From contig CAJQOL010000177.1 in NCBI GenBank assembly GCA_905479925.1, positions 1 through 40,618 of the forward strand: a stretch of DNA of 40,618 nt, written 5' to 3'. The notes under the pieces are model-generated. The model saw nothing but the letters and a program-made list of their open reading frames with translations. It did not search any database and was not told the origin of the DNA. Positions 1-8,162 of this stretch are shown piece by piece. The position numbers were made by a program, and so were the translations under genes. How positions within the stretch are numbered: position 1 is the stretch's first letter; each line of letters opens with the position of its first letter. This DNA comes from an uncultured Kangiellaceae bacterium (lineage in GTDB: Bacteria; Pseudomonadota; Gammaproteobacteria; Enterobacterales; Kangiellaceae).

Positions 1-61
1 AGTCGCCATTAGATTGTTCCTCGATTAACTTTCGCCAATCCTCTTTGGTTCTTCTTGCCAT
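1..61 (-). CDS. IS66 accessory protein TnpA-like, N-terminal fragment
   Basis: Partial gene: only the first 20 codons are inside the window. It starts with ATG at 61 preceded by GGAG about 8 bases upstream. The visible peptide begins MARRTKEDWRKLIEEQ, which resembles the N-terminus of the IS66 orfA/TnpA accessory protein, where a conserved tryptophan precedes the LIEEQ stretch and a helix-turn-helix follows. The family is helix-turn-helix DNA-binding and works with TnpB and the TnpC transposase. Whether the element is intact cannot be seen. Confidence 0.6.
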   Translation of the reverse strand, partial: MARRTKEDWRKLIEEQSNGD

Positions 62-120
62 GATATTCTCCAACGGTTAGTGTTGGAGTTAGTTTATTGG
101 AAATAATTTGTTCTACTAGG

Positions 121-141
121 TGTCTTTGGCCGGACGCTTAC
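121..141 (-). repeat. IS66 terminal inverted repeat
   Basis: Read on the minus strand from 141 the sequence is GTAAGCGTCCGGCCAAAGAC, matching the conserved GTAAGCG-CCGG start of IS66-family ends. It lies at the normal distance upstream of the TnpA-like start codon. It marks the boundary of the element. Confidence 0.7.
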
Positions 142-203
142 CTTACTTGTAATTCTATTCATACTTATCTTACCAGTTTGTTATCATTTTCAAATTAAAT
201 ATT

Positions 204-271
204 TTAAGTAATGACCAAAATTAAGTAATGACCAAAGTTAAGCAATGAGCAAAGTTAAGCAATGAGCAAAG
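204..271. repeat. Four tandem copies of a 17-bp repeat
   Basis: Units at 204-220, 221-237, 238-254 and 255-271. The first two read TTAAGTAATGACCAAAR and the last two TTAAGCAATGAGCAAAG, so the array seems to have grown by duplication of two diverged units. No spacers, so it is not CRISPR. Confidence 0.85.
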
Positions 272-459
272 TTGTCGCTCTGAAATACTCGCATGTCATT
301 TTACAAATAACCATTAAAACCCAATAACATTTTAGACAAGTTGAGTGATTAGAAATCCCTAAAAACTTAGTTTGTTTGGTAGGTTTTTACTATCATTACC
401 AATCATAGGTGTCCATCTAGGGGGCGGCTAAAAGAACACTCTATGACAAAGTTATTAAA

Positions 460-480
460 TATCTCAAGATTCTTGAGATA
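460..480. promoter_or_regulatory. Perfect inverted repeat, possible operator
   Basis: Arms TATCTCAAGA and TCTTGAGATA are separated by a single base. A perfect 10-bp dyad 210 bp upstream of the next gene could be a repressor or activator site. There is no T-run after it, so it is unlikely to be a terminator. The function is inferred only from symmetry. Confidence 0.35.
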
Positions 481-689
481 AATAATTAATGTAACGCAGT
501 CGGTATTTGTTTATTTGTTTTTCCTCGCTAATAATCGAGTTGGCCTCATCCAATAGCAACAGATATTGATTTGAGATATTCGCGTTTCGATAATAAAAAC
601 GATCAATGAAACGCAAACAATATTTTATTTAGTTCATCATGCAGTTTTGTGTTCAAAATAAAAATTAGGTACTGAAAAGGACTGATTTT

Positions 690-2813
690 ATGAAGCTCAC
701 TCGTGTAAAAATAATACTATTCTCTTTTTGTCTTTCATTTTCTACGTTAGTTTCAGCGCATAGTTCGATGTTTCCTGATAATTACTTTTTTGATGATAGT
801 AATGAAGGTCCATCTGCAGCTTTGTTAATGCTGTTTAATGAAAATTTCAATTTAGCCGCTGCTAATACTTGTACAAATGGCAGCGCTAATGGCTATCCTT
901 GTAATAATGTTGACCTTATGTCTTTTCTGCCGAAAGAAAATATGGGCGGCGGAACGCAGAACCTAAATGATATATGGGGGTGGACTGACCCGCTAAACGG
1001 TAATGAAATTGCGATAGTTGGCCGAACTCATGGTACCGCGTTTGTTGATGTTACGGATCCAGAAAACCCCGTGCACTTAGGTTTTTTACCTTCACATAAC
1101 AACGGTAGTGATTCTTGGCGAGATATGAAGGTTTACGCTGATCACGCGTTTATCGTAGCTGACGGTGGAGGCAATAATTCTCACGGGTTGCAGGTTTTTG
1201 ATTTAACAACGCTACGAACCGTAACTCCTGGCGCAACACTTTCAGAAACTAATCATCTAGGTGGTTTTGGCGCTGCGCATAATATTGCAATTAATGAAGA
1301 TAGTGGGTTCGCCTACATTGTAGGTAGTAACCAATGTAGCGGTGGGCTTTATATGGTTGATGTTTCCAGTCCGGCGAATCCAAGTTTTGCAGGTTGTTTC
1401 TCTTCGGATGGTTATACTCATGATGTGCAATGCGTTAATTATAATGGACCTGACACAGCCTATGCGAATCGGGAAATCTGTGCCGCATACAACGAAGATA
1501 CCATCACCCTAGTTGATGTTACAAATAAGAACGGCCCGGTACAAATATCTAGAACCGGGTATTCAGGTTCTCAATACACCCACCAAGGTTGGTTTGTTGA
1601 TGATACCCATTCCGTAATTGTTATGAATGATGAACTTGATGAATCGAGAAATGGTCTAAATACAACATCCTATATCTACGATGTTAGTGACTTAGACAAC
1701 CCTCAAGAGTTAGGCAGATACACGGGACCAACCGCAGCAATCGACCATAATCTTTATACAAAAGATGGGCTGGTTTACGAAACAAACTACCGGGCAGGTT
1801 TACGGATTTTGTCTACAGATAATGTCACCAATGGTGAGCTTTCTGAGGTTGCCTACTTTGATACGATAGCTAGCTCTGATTCAGCACAGTTCTCTGGTAC
1901 CTGGAGCAACTATCCGTACTTTGCAAGTGGAAATGTAATTCTAAGCGATATTGGTAATGGATTATTTGTTGTTGCTCCTGATTACGATGCTATCAATAAC
2001 CCTCCGCCACCACCACCGGCTGATTATTGCGATGCTTCGGGAAATAATGCTTCGGAGGAATGGATAAGTAGTGTGTCTGTCGGCAGCTTTACTAACGACT
2101 CGGGAAGCTCTCAATATACAGACTTTACCAATCTATCCGTTGAGCTATTGCTCGGCGATAATAGTATTTCACTGTCGCCATCATTCTCGGGAACCAGTTA
2201 TAACGAATGGTGGCGTATATGGATAGATGTTAATGCTAATAGCGTGTTCGATAGTGATGAGCTCATGTTTGACTCAGGCAGTGCGAGCTCTTCAAGTATC
2301 GACGGAACCCTTGTGTTACCAACAACGACCAGTCTGATTACAACGAGGATGAGGGTAGCCATGCGTTATAATGCAGCGCCAGAGGCCTGTGGTTCATTTA
2401 ACTATGGTGAGGTCGAGGATTACAGCGTTACTATCGTCGATGATGGGACGCCACCACCACCTCCACCGCCAACTGAAACATTTGAAAACACTGGAAGCTA
2501 TAGTATTCCAGACAATAATAGCACGGGTGTTGAAAGTCCTATTGATGTTGATAGAACTGGTAGTTCAGGTGTGATTAGCGTCTCGGTTGATATTACCCAT
2601 ACTTACAAAGGAGACTTGGTGGTTGATTTAATTCATCCAGATACTACCGTATACAATTTGCATAATCGAAGTGGCGGGTCTGCAAACAATATTGTTGAAA
2701 CTTACTCGGTAGATATTGGTAATAAAGATTCAATTGGTGAGTGGCGACTTCGAGTCAGAGACTTAGCCAGCAGGGATCTAGGTACCATTAATGAATGGAG
2801 TATCACTTTTTAA
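690..2813 (+). CDS. Choice-of-anchor B family secreted protein with GEVED and P/Homo B domains
   Basis: Exported protein of unknown role. Residues 1-23 form a signal peptide ending VSA. Residues about 70-430 resemble choice-of-anchor B proteins, a beta-propeller-like region with repeated LVIVD-type segments (for example FVDVTDPENP, YMVDVSSPANP, IYDVSDLDNPQELGRY) and several cysteines. A proline run (about 438-445) leads to a GEVED domain ending NYGEVEDYSVTI near 570-581. A second proline run (588-595) leads to a C-terminal P/Homo B domain (about 606-707, with THTYKGDLVVDLIHP), usually found behind subtilases or as a surface carbohydrate/protein-binding module. No protease domain is present. 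Preceded by an AAGGA site and followed by its own terminator, so probably transcribed alone. Family calls are from motif recognition; substrate unknown. Confidence 0.8.
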   Translation: MKLTRVKIILFSFCLSFSTLVSAHSSMFPDNYFFDDSNEGPSAALLMLFNENFNLAAANTCTNGSANGYPCNNVDLMSFLPKENMGGGTQNLNDIWGWTDPLNGNEIAIVGRTHGTAFVDVTDPENPVHLGFLPSHNNGSDSWRDMKVYADHAFIVADGGGNNSHGLQVFDLTTLRTVTPGATLSETNHLGGFGAAHNIAINEDSGFAYIVGSNQCSGGLYMVDVSSPANPSFAGCFSSDGYTHDVQCVNYNGPDTAYANREICAAYNEDTITLVDVTNKNGPVQISRTGYSGSQYTHQGWFVDDTHSVIVMNDELDESRNGLNTTSYIYDVSDLDNPQELGRYTGPTAAIDHNLYTKDGLVYETNYRAGLRILSTDNVTNGELSEVAYFDTIASSDSAQFSGTWSNYPYFASGNVILSDIGNGLFVVAPDYDAINNPPPPPPADYCDASGNNASEEWISSVSVGSFTNDSGSSQYTDFTNLSVELLLGDNSISLSPSFSGTSYNEWWRIWIDVNANSVFDSDELMFDSGSASSSSIDGTLVLPTTTSLITTRMRVAMRYNAAPEACGSFNYGEVEDYSVTIVDDGTPPPPPPPTETFENTGSYSIPDNNSTGVESPIDVDRTGSSGVISVSVDITHTYKGDLVVDLIHPDTTVYNLHNRSGGSANNIVETYSVDIGNKDSIGEWRLRVRDLASRDLGTINEWSITF

Positions 2814-2842
2814 CTCAGCTAAATTGAGCAAATATCTATCTG

Positions 2843-2876
2843 AAAAAGCGAGTAGTCTTACTCGCTTTTCTTTTTT
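2843..2876 (+). terminator. Rho-independent terminator after the anchor-B gene
   Basis: Stem GCGAGTA/TACTCGC (2848-2854 and 2859-2865) with a four-base loop, flanked by an A-run and followed by TTTTCTTTTTT. It lies 30 bp after the stop codon and separates this gene from the pair at 3026-5325. Confidence 0.9.
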
Positions 2877-3025
2877 GGAACAATATCAAATTGACTTGGC
2901 AGCCTGGTTAGAATTAAATAGCTTGGGTTAGTTGTATTGTAGTGATATTGTGGCGCTGTAGCGGTAACTTGTCGGTTCGGTCTTTAGTCTTATTAATAGG
3001 TGTTTGATTTTAGCCTAGTGGGAAA

Positions 3026-4027
3026 ATGTCGGTGTTTTATTATCATAAAAAGTATTTATTAATTATGGTTGCGTTAGCCGCATTGGCAGCTTTTTATGCA
3101 AACAGTGAACCATTAGTTGCCAATAATAAGAACTTTGAAACGGCTAATAGGTTTTTGCAACAAGCCAATAACGATGAAAAGAAGGCTAGGCAAAGTTTGG
3201 TTGATGCTAATAGCGTTCGGCAAGCTATTAGTAAGGCAAGAGTAGAAGCTAGACGTGAGAAACAAAGCGACGTAAAAGTGGAGTTATTGAAAAAGGCAGA
3301 ACGGCTTGCTAATGAACTGGAAGCACATCAAAAAAATGGAGCTGATTACAGAGTACAGGGGCAAAGTAAAATGCAGTTAGCGGCGGATTCATTTAGTGTT
3401 GGATTAATAGAGCTTTTCGAAAAATGGATTGTTAATCGCGCGCCATTGACCATGGACCCGGAGACGCTTGATTATATCTCTCATAATACTGCAGTACGAA
3501 GCGTACACCCAACTATGCTAAACAAAATGGGAACCGCGGAAGAGCAACAAAGCGGTAATAAGAATTCTATCCAAAAAGATAATGTCATGACCTTAAGGAT
3601 TGCTTCGCTGATGGGGCAGAGCGCTCCGGCTGATTTGAATATTTCAGCCTTCAGGTTATCTAACCAACAAGGTTACTTTGCTCATATAGAAGTGCACAAT
3701 AGCACAGAGCAGAAAAACAATGTCTCTCAGGTTCCGTTAAACAATATTCATCAATGGCGATTAATTATAAGTGATGTTAAAGGTGCGCCTGTGAGCGGCA
3801 AAAATATCAAAATAGTTGGTCATATGCCGGGGCATGTTCACGGCCTGCCGACTCAACCACAAGTTACAAAAGAGCTGGCGCCGGGGGTGTTTTTGGTTGA
3901 GGGTGTAAAGTTTCAAATGCAAGGCTGGTGGGTTATTCAATTTGAAATTTATGACGACAACAATGTGTCTAAGAGTGAGCAAGAGCTTGCTCCGTTAGAT
4001 ATCTTAACGTTCAACTTAATTCTCTAG
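3026..4027 (+). CDS. Membrane-anchored protein with C-terminal YtkA/FixH-like domain
   Basis: A protein of 333 residues not recognised as a whole. One hydrophobic segment at about 10-26 is a membrane anchor or uncleaved signal. Residues about 36-110 are rich in Lys, Glu, Ala and Gln and look like a coiled coil. The last third (about 215-333) resembles a YtkA/FixH-like beta-sandwich, recognised by HMPGHVHGLPTQPQVT followed by VEGVKFQMQGWWVIQFEI. Such domains occur in periplasmic copper/redox proteins; the His-rich HMPGHVHG and paired Trp are notable. Its stop codon overlaps the start of the di-heme protein gene by one base, implying translational coupling and related function. No strong ribosome binding site precedes the ATG. 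Exact role unknown; heme-enzyme partner or substrate is inference. Confidence 0.65.
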   Translation: MSVFYYHKKYLLIMVALAALAAFYANSEPLVANNKNFETANRFLQQANNDEKKARQSLVDANSVRQAISKARVEARREKQSDVKVELLKKAERLANELEAHQKNGADYRVQGQSKMQLAADSFSVGLIELFEKWIVNRAPLTMDPETLDYISHNTAVRSVHPTMLNKMGTAEEQQSGNKNSIQKDNVMTLRIASLMGQSAPADLNISAFRLSNQQGYFAHIEVHNSTEQKNNVSQVPLNNIHQWRLIISDVKGAPVSGKNIKIVGHMPGHVHGLPTQPQVTKELAPGVFLVEGVKFQMQGWWVIQFEIYDDNNVSKSEQELAPLDILTFNLIL

Positions 4028-5325
4028 TGAATCAGATGCTAATGAGAAAGGTGCTATATATTATCGGCTCTATTGCATATGCCTCGCTGATAGGTTGTGG
4101 TGAGCAAAAGGTAGAGCATGATTATTCTAATGCAGATATTCAATTTCTGAGTAATCTGTCACTGACAAATTTATCAGCGCCTCTTGAATCAGAAAGCAAC
4201 CAATACTCAGACAGTTTAGCGGCAGCTAAAATGGGGCATCGGTTATTTTTTGATTCTGACTTAAGCAGCAACGGTTCGGTTTCCTGCGCCACCTGCCATC
4301 AACCTGCTAAGTATTTTACCGATGGCCTGAAAAGATCGGTGGCTATCGGTATGGTAAAACGAAATGCTCCGAGTGTTTTGCCGTCTGCTTGGAGTCATTG
4401 GCAGTTTTGGGATGGGCGTAAAGACAGCCTATGGTCTCAAGCTCTTGGTCCATTTGAAGATCCTTCGGAACACAATTTTTCACGGACTAAAGTTGCAAAT
4501 CATATTATTAAAAATTACCGGGAGCCGTATGAAGAAACGTTTACGGTTATTCCAGAATCGATTTATTCTATCGTACAAGAGATAGATGCAACGCCACTAG
4601 GTACAACCAGGCAAAAAAGTTTATGGCGCAAGCTATTGCCTGAACAACAAAAAGCAATTAATCAGGTATTTGCGAATGTGGGTAAAGCATTGATGGCTTA
4701 CCAAAGACAACTCAAAATGCAGCCTGCAAAGTTTGACGGGTTTGTCGATGCGTTATCGACTAATAGCTTAACCAGTTCGAATGTTCTTTCTAACTCAGAA
4801 CAAAACGGAATGCGATTATTCCTAGGTAGAGCCAATTGTGTAAGTTGTCATAACGGACCGCTATTTTCCAATTTTGAATTTCATAATATTGGCGCGCCGG
4901 AGTCAGACAAGCAGCAGGTTGATCTAGGTCGGTTCTCCGCGATATCAGCGTTAGTTAATGACGAATTTACCTGTCTATCTGAGTATAGTGATGCTGAACC
5001 GGAGAACTGTATGGAAATGCGATTCTTAAAAAAGAAGGGGCCGGAGTTAGTTGGCGCTTTTAAAACTCCGAGTTTAAGGAATATCGGGAAAACTGCACCC
5101 TATATGCAAACCGGTCAGTTTGATACCCTTGAACAAGTCATCTCGCACTATGACATGCCCACACCGCCGTATTACAATCGTTTACAACACCCAAGTAGGC
5201 CGCATTTCGATATATTGCCATTGAAGCTGTCTGAGCAAGAGAAGGCTGACCTGATTAGCTTTTTGCAAACATTAACATCTCCTATAGACAGCGATGACCT
5301 ATGGTGGCAAGCGCCTCTAGAATAG
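4027..5325 (+). CDS. Di-heme cytochrome c peroxidase / MauG-family lipoprotein
   Basis: Periplasmic c-type di-heme enzyme of the CcpA/MauG family. Two heme-binding sites are visible: C87-A-T-C-H91, followed by the typical PAKYFTDG, and C271-V-S-C-H275. Family motifs FWDGRKDSLWSQALGPFEDP and the C-terminal FKTPSLRNI..TAPYM are present. Residues 21-24 (LIGC) form a lipobox, so it is probably lipid-anchored. The start given is a GTG overlapping the upstream TAG; in-frame ATGs at 4036 and 4042 would give a neater signal peptide and none has a good ribosome binding site. The family either reduces hydrogen peroxide or, as in MauG and MbnH, oxidises residues of a partner protein; the coupled upstream gene makes the second option worth considering. 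Confidence 0.85.
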   Translation: MNQMLMRKVLYIIGSIAYASLIGCGEQKVEHDYSNADIQFLSNLSLTNLSAPLESESNQYSDSLAAAKMGHRLFFDSDLSSNGSVSCATCHQPAKYFTDGLKRSVAIGMVKRNAPSVLPSAWSHWQFWDGRKDSLWSQALGPFEDPSEHNFSRTKVANHIIKNYREPYEETFTVIPESIYSIVQEIDATPLGTTRQKSLWRKLLPEQQKAINQVFANVGKALMAYQRQLKMQPAKFDGFVDALSTNSLTSSNVLSNSEQNGMRLFLGRANCVSCHNGPLFSNFEFHNIGAPESDKQQVDLGRFSAISALVNDEFTCLSEYSDAEPENCMEMRFLKKKGPELVGAFKTPSLRNIGKTAPYMQTGQFDTLEQVISHYDMPTPPYYNRLQHPSRPHFDILPLKLSEQEKADLISFLQTLTSPIDSDDLWWQAPLE

Positions 5326-5452
5326 AGTCGTGGTTGATTTTACAAACGCAGCGTCAGTGACTCATTAACAAATTAGCAAGTTTTTCTGAATGGATAAAAA
5401 AGAGCCTTTCACATTCAATATTAGTCAATTAGCCTAAAGTGAGTATTTGCCA

Positions 5453-5480
5453 TTGCAATCGATTCTGCTTTGTATATAAT
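5453..5480 (+). promoter_or_regulatory. Sigma70-type promoter of the tRNA-Leu gene
   Basis: -35 TTGCAA (5453-5458), 16-bp spacer and a perfect -10 TATAAT (5475-5480), followed by a G+C-rich GCCGGC discriminator as in stringently controlled stable-RNA promoters. It would start transcription near 5487, about 50 bases before the tRNA. Confidence 0.75.
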
Positions 5481-5538
5481 TGCCGGCTCCAGTCGACAGC
5501 GCATGCTACTACCAAGCGATTGGAATTAAACAATTTAT

Positions 5539-5625
5539 GCCAGTGTGGTGGAATTGGTAGACACAGGGGATTCAAAATCCCCCGCCTTTGCGGGTGTGAC
5601 GGTTCGAGTCCGTCCACTGGTACCA
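5539..5625 (+). tRNA. tRNA-Leu (anticodon CAA)
   Basis: An 87-nt class II tRNA including the encoded CCA. The acceptor stem GCCAGTG (5539-5545) pairs with CACTGGT (5615-5621), discriminator A at 5622, CCA at 5623-5625. The anticodon loop TTCAAAA, inside a GGGGA/TCCCC stem, gives anticodon CAA, reading UUG. The long variable arm with CGCC..GGGTG and the T-arm GGTTCGAGTCC are typical of leucine tRNA. It has its own promoter and terminator and is transcribed alone. Confidence 0.97.
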
Positions 5626-5633
5626 AATTTAAG

Positions 5634-5659
5634 AGCCTCGATATTCTCGGGGCTTTTTA
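5634..5659 (+). terminator. Rho-independent terminator of tRNA-Leu
   Basis: Stem AGCCTCGA/TCGGGGCT (5634-5641 and 5647-5654, one G-U pair), five-base loop and a run of T, nine bases after the tRNA CCA end. Confidence 0.9.
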
Positions 5660-6001
5660 TTGTCTGCAATTTCTTTGCTTCTAAATGACCTCACTTGAGC
5701 ACCATCCTATTAGCCATGGCGTTGGTCGGCCATTAACCTAAACTCGGATAATTTAGCCTTCCAAATGATGTTAATCTTCGGCCTTTTATAGCTATGTCCC
5801 ACCACTGTTTCTAACAATTAATAGGAGTTCGCACGAGCGGTTGCAACAAGCAGAGCTAAGCGGCTGGTTATATTGGGATTTTAAAACCATAATTTTTCGA
5901 GTTCAGGTTAACTGGCCGTGTCTATCTAGCTATTTGTGATACTCTATTCATGGATAATCGGTCAGGTTAACCTAGTGGGTTGATATTTAAGGAGAAAAGC
6001 A
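5660..6001. other. Intergenic region upstream of the Kef-type antiporter
   Basis: About 340 bp without a gene. Two copies of TCAGGTTAAC occur 59 bp apart (5903-5912 and 5962-5971); the second lies in the palindrome AGGTTAACCT (5964-5973), 28 bp before the start codon. This could be an operator but no regulator is suggested by the context. An AAGGAG at 5989-5994 is a strong ribosome binding site for the gene at 6002. Confidence 0.5.
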
Positions 6002-7825
6002 ATGCTTGATTTAGCTGTAATCTATTTAGCGGCAGCGATCGTGGCGGTTCCGGTGGCAAAACGATTAGGTCTAGGCTCAGTGCTCGGTTATTTACTTGCT
6101 GGAATACTAATCGGACCGTTCTTGCTAGGCTTAGTCGGTGATCAAACCGATGTTATGCATTTCGCCGAATTCGGAGTTGTCATGATGCTGTTTCTGGTAG
6201 GTTTAGAGCTTCAACCCTCTAGGTTATGGAAGTTAAGGCATTCAATCATCGGTTTGGGTGGGTTACAGGTTTGTTTAACGTCTCTAATATTGTTCTCCAT
6301 TTGTTTTTGGTTTTTTGGCTTTCGCTGGCAAACGTCTCTTGCTATCGGTCTAATGCTGGCTTTATCCTCTACTGCAATTGTTTTGCAAACCCTGAACGAA
6401 AAAGGGTGGATTAATTTAGAAGCCGGGCAAAATAGCTTTTCTGTACTGCTGTTTCAAGATATTGCGATTATACCAATTCTAGCCATGTTACCTTTATTAA
6501 CATTCATGGACGTCTCTGCGGTGGCCGACGGTCATTCTAGTTTGGTTGAGCACTTCCCAATTTATCTCAAAGTCATCATCTCGATCGCTGTGATTGCCTC
6601 TATTGTATTTGCTGGTAAATACATATCGGCACCACTTTTTCGATATATTGCGAATACGAGACTAAGAGAGTTATTTACAGTGTTTGCCCTTTTCCTAGTG
6701 ATTGTCATAGCTGTAATAATGCAAAAGATTGGACTTTCACCTGCGCTAGGCACCTTTTTAGCTGGGGTCGTACTTGCCGAGAGCGAGTTTAGACATGAGT
6801 TAGAGGTTGATATTGAGCCATTTAAGGGGCTATTACTAGGTCTCTTTTTTATGACCGTTGGAGCATCAATTGATTTTCCGCTGCTACAGCAAGAGTTCGC
6901 GCTTGTTACATTTTTAGTGCTTGGCTTGGTTATTATTAAAGGGATAGTGCTCTATGTTTTGGCTCACTGGTTTAAAATGCAGAGCAAACAAAAGATATTG
7001 TTCAGCCTAGCGCTAGCTCAAGGTGGTGAATTTGCTTTTGTGCTGCTGTCATTGTCGTCTTCTCTTGCCCTTTTAACTCCTAATCAATTGAAATTGACAA
7101 CCCTTGTAGTCGCGATTTCCATGCTACTAGCGCCATTACTTCTCATTTTTTATGAAAGGTTCATTGAGCGTGAGGACACTACTAGACCTGATTTTGATAA
7201 GGCTGAAGAAATTGAAGCAACTAAGAATGTCATCATTGCTGGTTACGGGCGTTTTGGACAAATAGTAGGGCGGTTATTGACCGCGCAGGGTTATCATTTA
7301 TCAATTTTAGATCATAGTCCTAGCCAAATAGACTTACTTAGGCGATTTGGTAATAAAGTTTTTTACGGAGACGCGGCAAGAAAGGACTTGCTGGAAGCGT
7401 CCGGTGCGTCGCAAGCTGAGTTGTTGGTCATCGCAATTGATGAAGCAGATAAAATTTTGGAAATTGCGGAGTTAGCAAAAAAACATTTCCCTAACTTGCA
7501 AATCGTCGCGCGGGCTATTGACCGCCGGCATGCTTATGAATTAATGAATATAGGGGTAAAGACCTTTAAACGAGAAACCTTTGACTCAGCACTAAATTTA
7601 GGTATTGATGTTTTAACCTTGCTCGGAAACTCCAGAGAGTCTGCAGAACGAGCGGGACGCTTGTTTTCCCAACATGATCATGAAACCTTGGCCTTGCTCG
7701 CCGAACTTTGGGGCGATGATCATAGTTACGGGGTTGCTGTAAAACAGCGAGTTGAGGACTTACGGTTGGTCTTAGACAAAGATCGGCAAGATCAAGAGAA
7801 GTTAAAAACTTGTAAACAAGACTAG
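6002..7825 (+). CDS. Kef-type monovalent cation:proton antiporter (CPA2) with TrkA-N domain
   Basis: Inner-membrane cation/proton antiporter of the CPA2 family, 607 residues, close to the size of KefB and KefC (about 600-620). Residues 1-385 hold about 12-13 hydrophobic segments forming the Na/H exchanger domain, including the diagnostic NSFSVLLFQDIAIIPIL. A cytoplasmic TrkA-N (RCK) nucleotide-binding domain follows, starting near 405 with the Rossmann motif GYGRFG and continuing through YGDAARKDLL. The family exports K+ in exchange for H+ and is often gated by glutathione adducts or NAD(H). No kefF/kefG-type oxidoreductase is adjacent, so glutathione gating is not supported by context. Excellent AAGGAG site 7 bases before ATG. 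Confidence 0.9.
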   Translation: MLDLAVIYLAAAIVAVPVAKRLGLGSVLGYLLAGILIGPFLLGLVGDQTDVMHFAEFGVVMMLFLVGLELQPSRLWKLRHSIIGLGGLQVCLTSLILFSICFWFFGFRWQTSLAIGLMLALSSTAIVLQTLNEKGWINLEAGQNSFSVLLFQDIAIIPILAMLPLLTFMDVSAVADGHSSLVEHFPIYLKVIISIAVIASIVFAGKYISAPLFRYIANTRLRELFTVFALFLVIVIAVIMQKIGLSPALGTFLAGVVLAESEFRHELEVDIEPFKGLLLGLFFMTVGASIDFPLLQQEFALVTFLVLGLVIIKGIVLYVLAHWFKMQSKQKILFSLALAQGGEFAFVLLSLSSSLALLTPNQLKLTTLVVAISMLLAPLLLIFYERFIEREDTTRPDFDKAEEIEATKNVIIAGYGRFGQIVGRLLTAQGYHLSILDHSPSQIDLLRRFGNKVFYGDAARKDLLEASGASQAELLVIAIDEADKILEIAELAKKHFPNLQIVARAIDRRHAYELMNIGVKTFKRETFDSALNLGIDVLTLLGNSRESAERAGRLFSQHDHETLALLAELWGDDHSYGVAVKQRVEDLRLVLDKDRQDQEKLKTCKQD

Positions 7826-7855
7826 GGTTGTAAATTACGAATTAGCATGGTCGCC

Positions 7856-7880
7856 AATCTCCTCAAGAGATTATGTTTTT
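7856..7880 (+). terminator. Weak terminator-like hairpin after the antiporter gene
   Basis: Stem AATCTC/GAGATT (7856-7861 and 7867-7872) with a five-base loop, then ATG and five T. Short and A+T-rich, so only a tentative terminator. Confidence 0.3.
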
Positions 7881-7931
7881 GGCCGATATACTAATTCATG
7901 AGATTGAGTAACTTAGTTATGAGTAGTACTA

Positions 7932-8162
7932 ATGACCGATTCAGATTTTACCCGTTTATTAAATCAAGCCGTAAAAACAGCCAAGAAGCATCGTGGCATT
8001 ATGCAGCGAATTAACCGAGAGTGCGTTCTACGGTATGGTAAAACCTACGAAGAGTTAAATATGCAGCAAACAATTGAGCTCGAGGAGTTCGTTGGCGAAG
8101 GGTTGCTTACAGCGAAACGTTTTGATTTATTGGTTAGCCAATCCCCAGCCGAAATGCACTGA
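7932..8162 (+). CDS. Small conserved-looking hypothetical protein
   Basis: A 76-residue, charged, apparently all-helical soluble protein that I do not recognise. It has no signal peptide, membrane segment or cysteine pair (a single Cys at about 31). Composition (QAVKTAKKHRG, basic first half, acidic second half) and codon use resemble the flanking genes, which is the main reason to call it real. It lies 106 bp after the antiporter gene, from which a weak hairpin may separate it. There is no strong ribosome binding site before the ATG. Function unknown. Confidence 0.5.
   Translation: MTDSDFTRLLNQAVKTAKKHRGIMQRINRECVLRYGKTYEELNMQQTIELEEFVGEGLLTAKRFDLLVSQSPAEMH

Larger units (their letters stand above)
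1..141 (-). mobile_element. End of an IS66-family insertion sequence (cut by window edge)
   Basis: The right-hand end of an IS66-type element that continues leftwards out of the window. Two independent signs agree: the start of a TnpA-like reading frame at 61 on the minus strand, and about 80 bp upstream of it an outward terminal repeat ending at 141, which read inwards begins GTAAGCGTCCGG, the typical IS66 terminus. The eight bases outside it (142-149, CTTACTTG) are the expected position of the 8-bp target duplication, but the other copy is outside the window, so this cannot be confirmed. Confidence 0.75.
142..689. other. Intergenic region between the IS66 end and the anchor-B gene
   Basis: No convincing gene in about 550 bp. 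It holds four tandem 17-bp repeats (204-271), a perfect 10-bp-arm inverted repeat (460-480), a weaker inverted repeat GCGTTTC/GAAACGC (582-588 and 608-614), and must contain the promoter of the gene at 690, for which no clear -35/-10 pair was picked out. An AAGGA about 11 bases before 690 is the likely ribosome binding site. Confidence 0.6.

Noticed and set aside
4027-5325. Possible assignment as the methylamine dehydrogenase maturation gene mauG itself
   Set aside because: No mau genes are nearby; only family-level assignment is supported.
5429-5684. Overlapping open frames on both strands across the tRNA
   Set aside because: They cover the tRNA-Leu and its promoter; coding is very unlikely.
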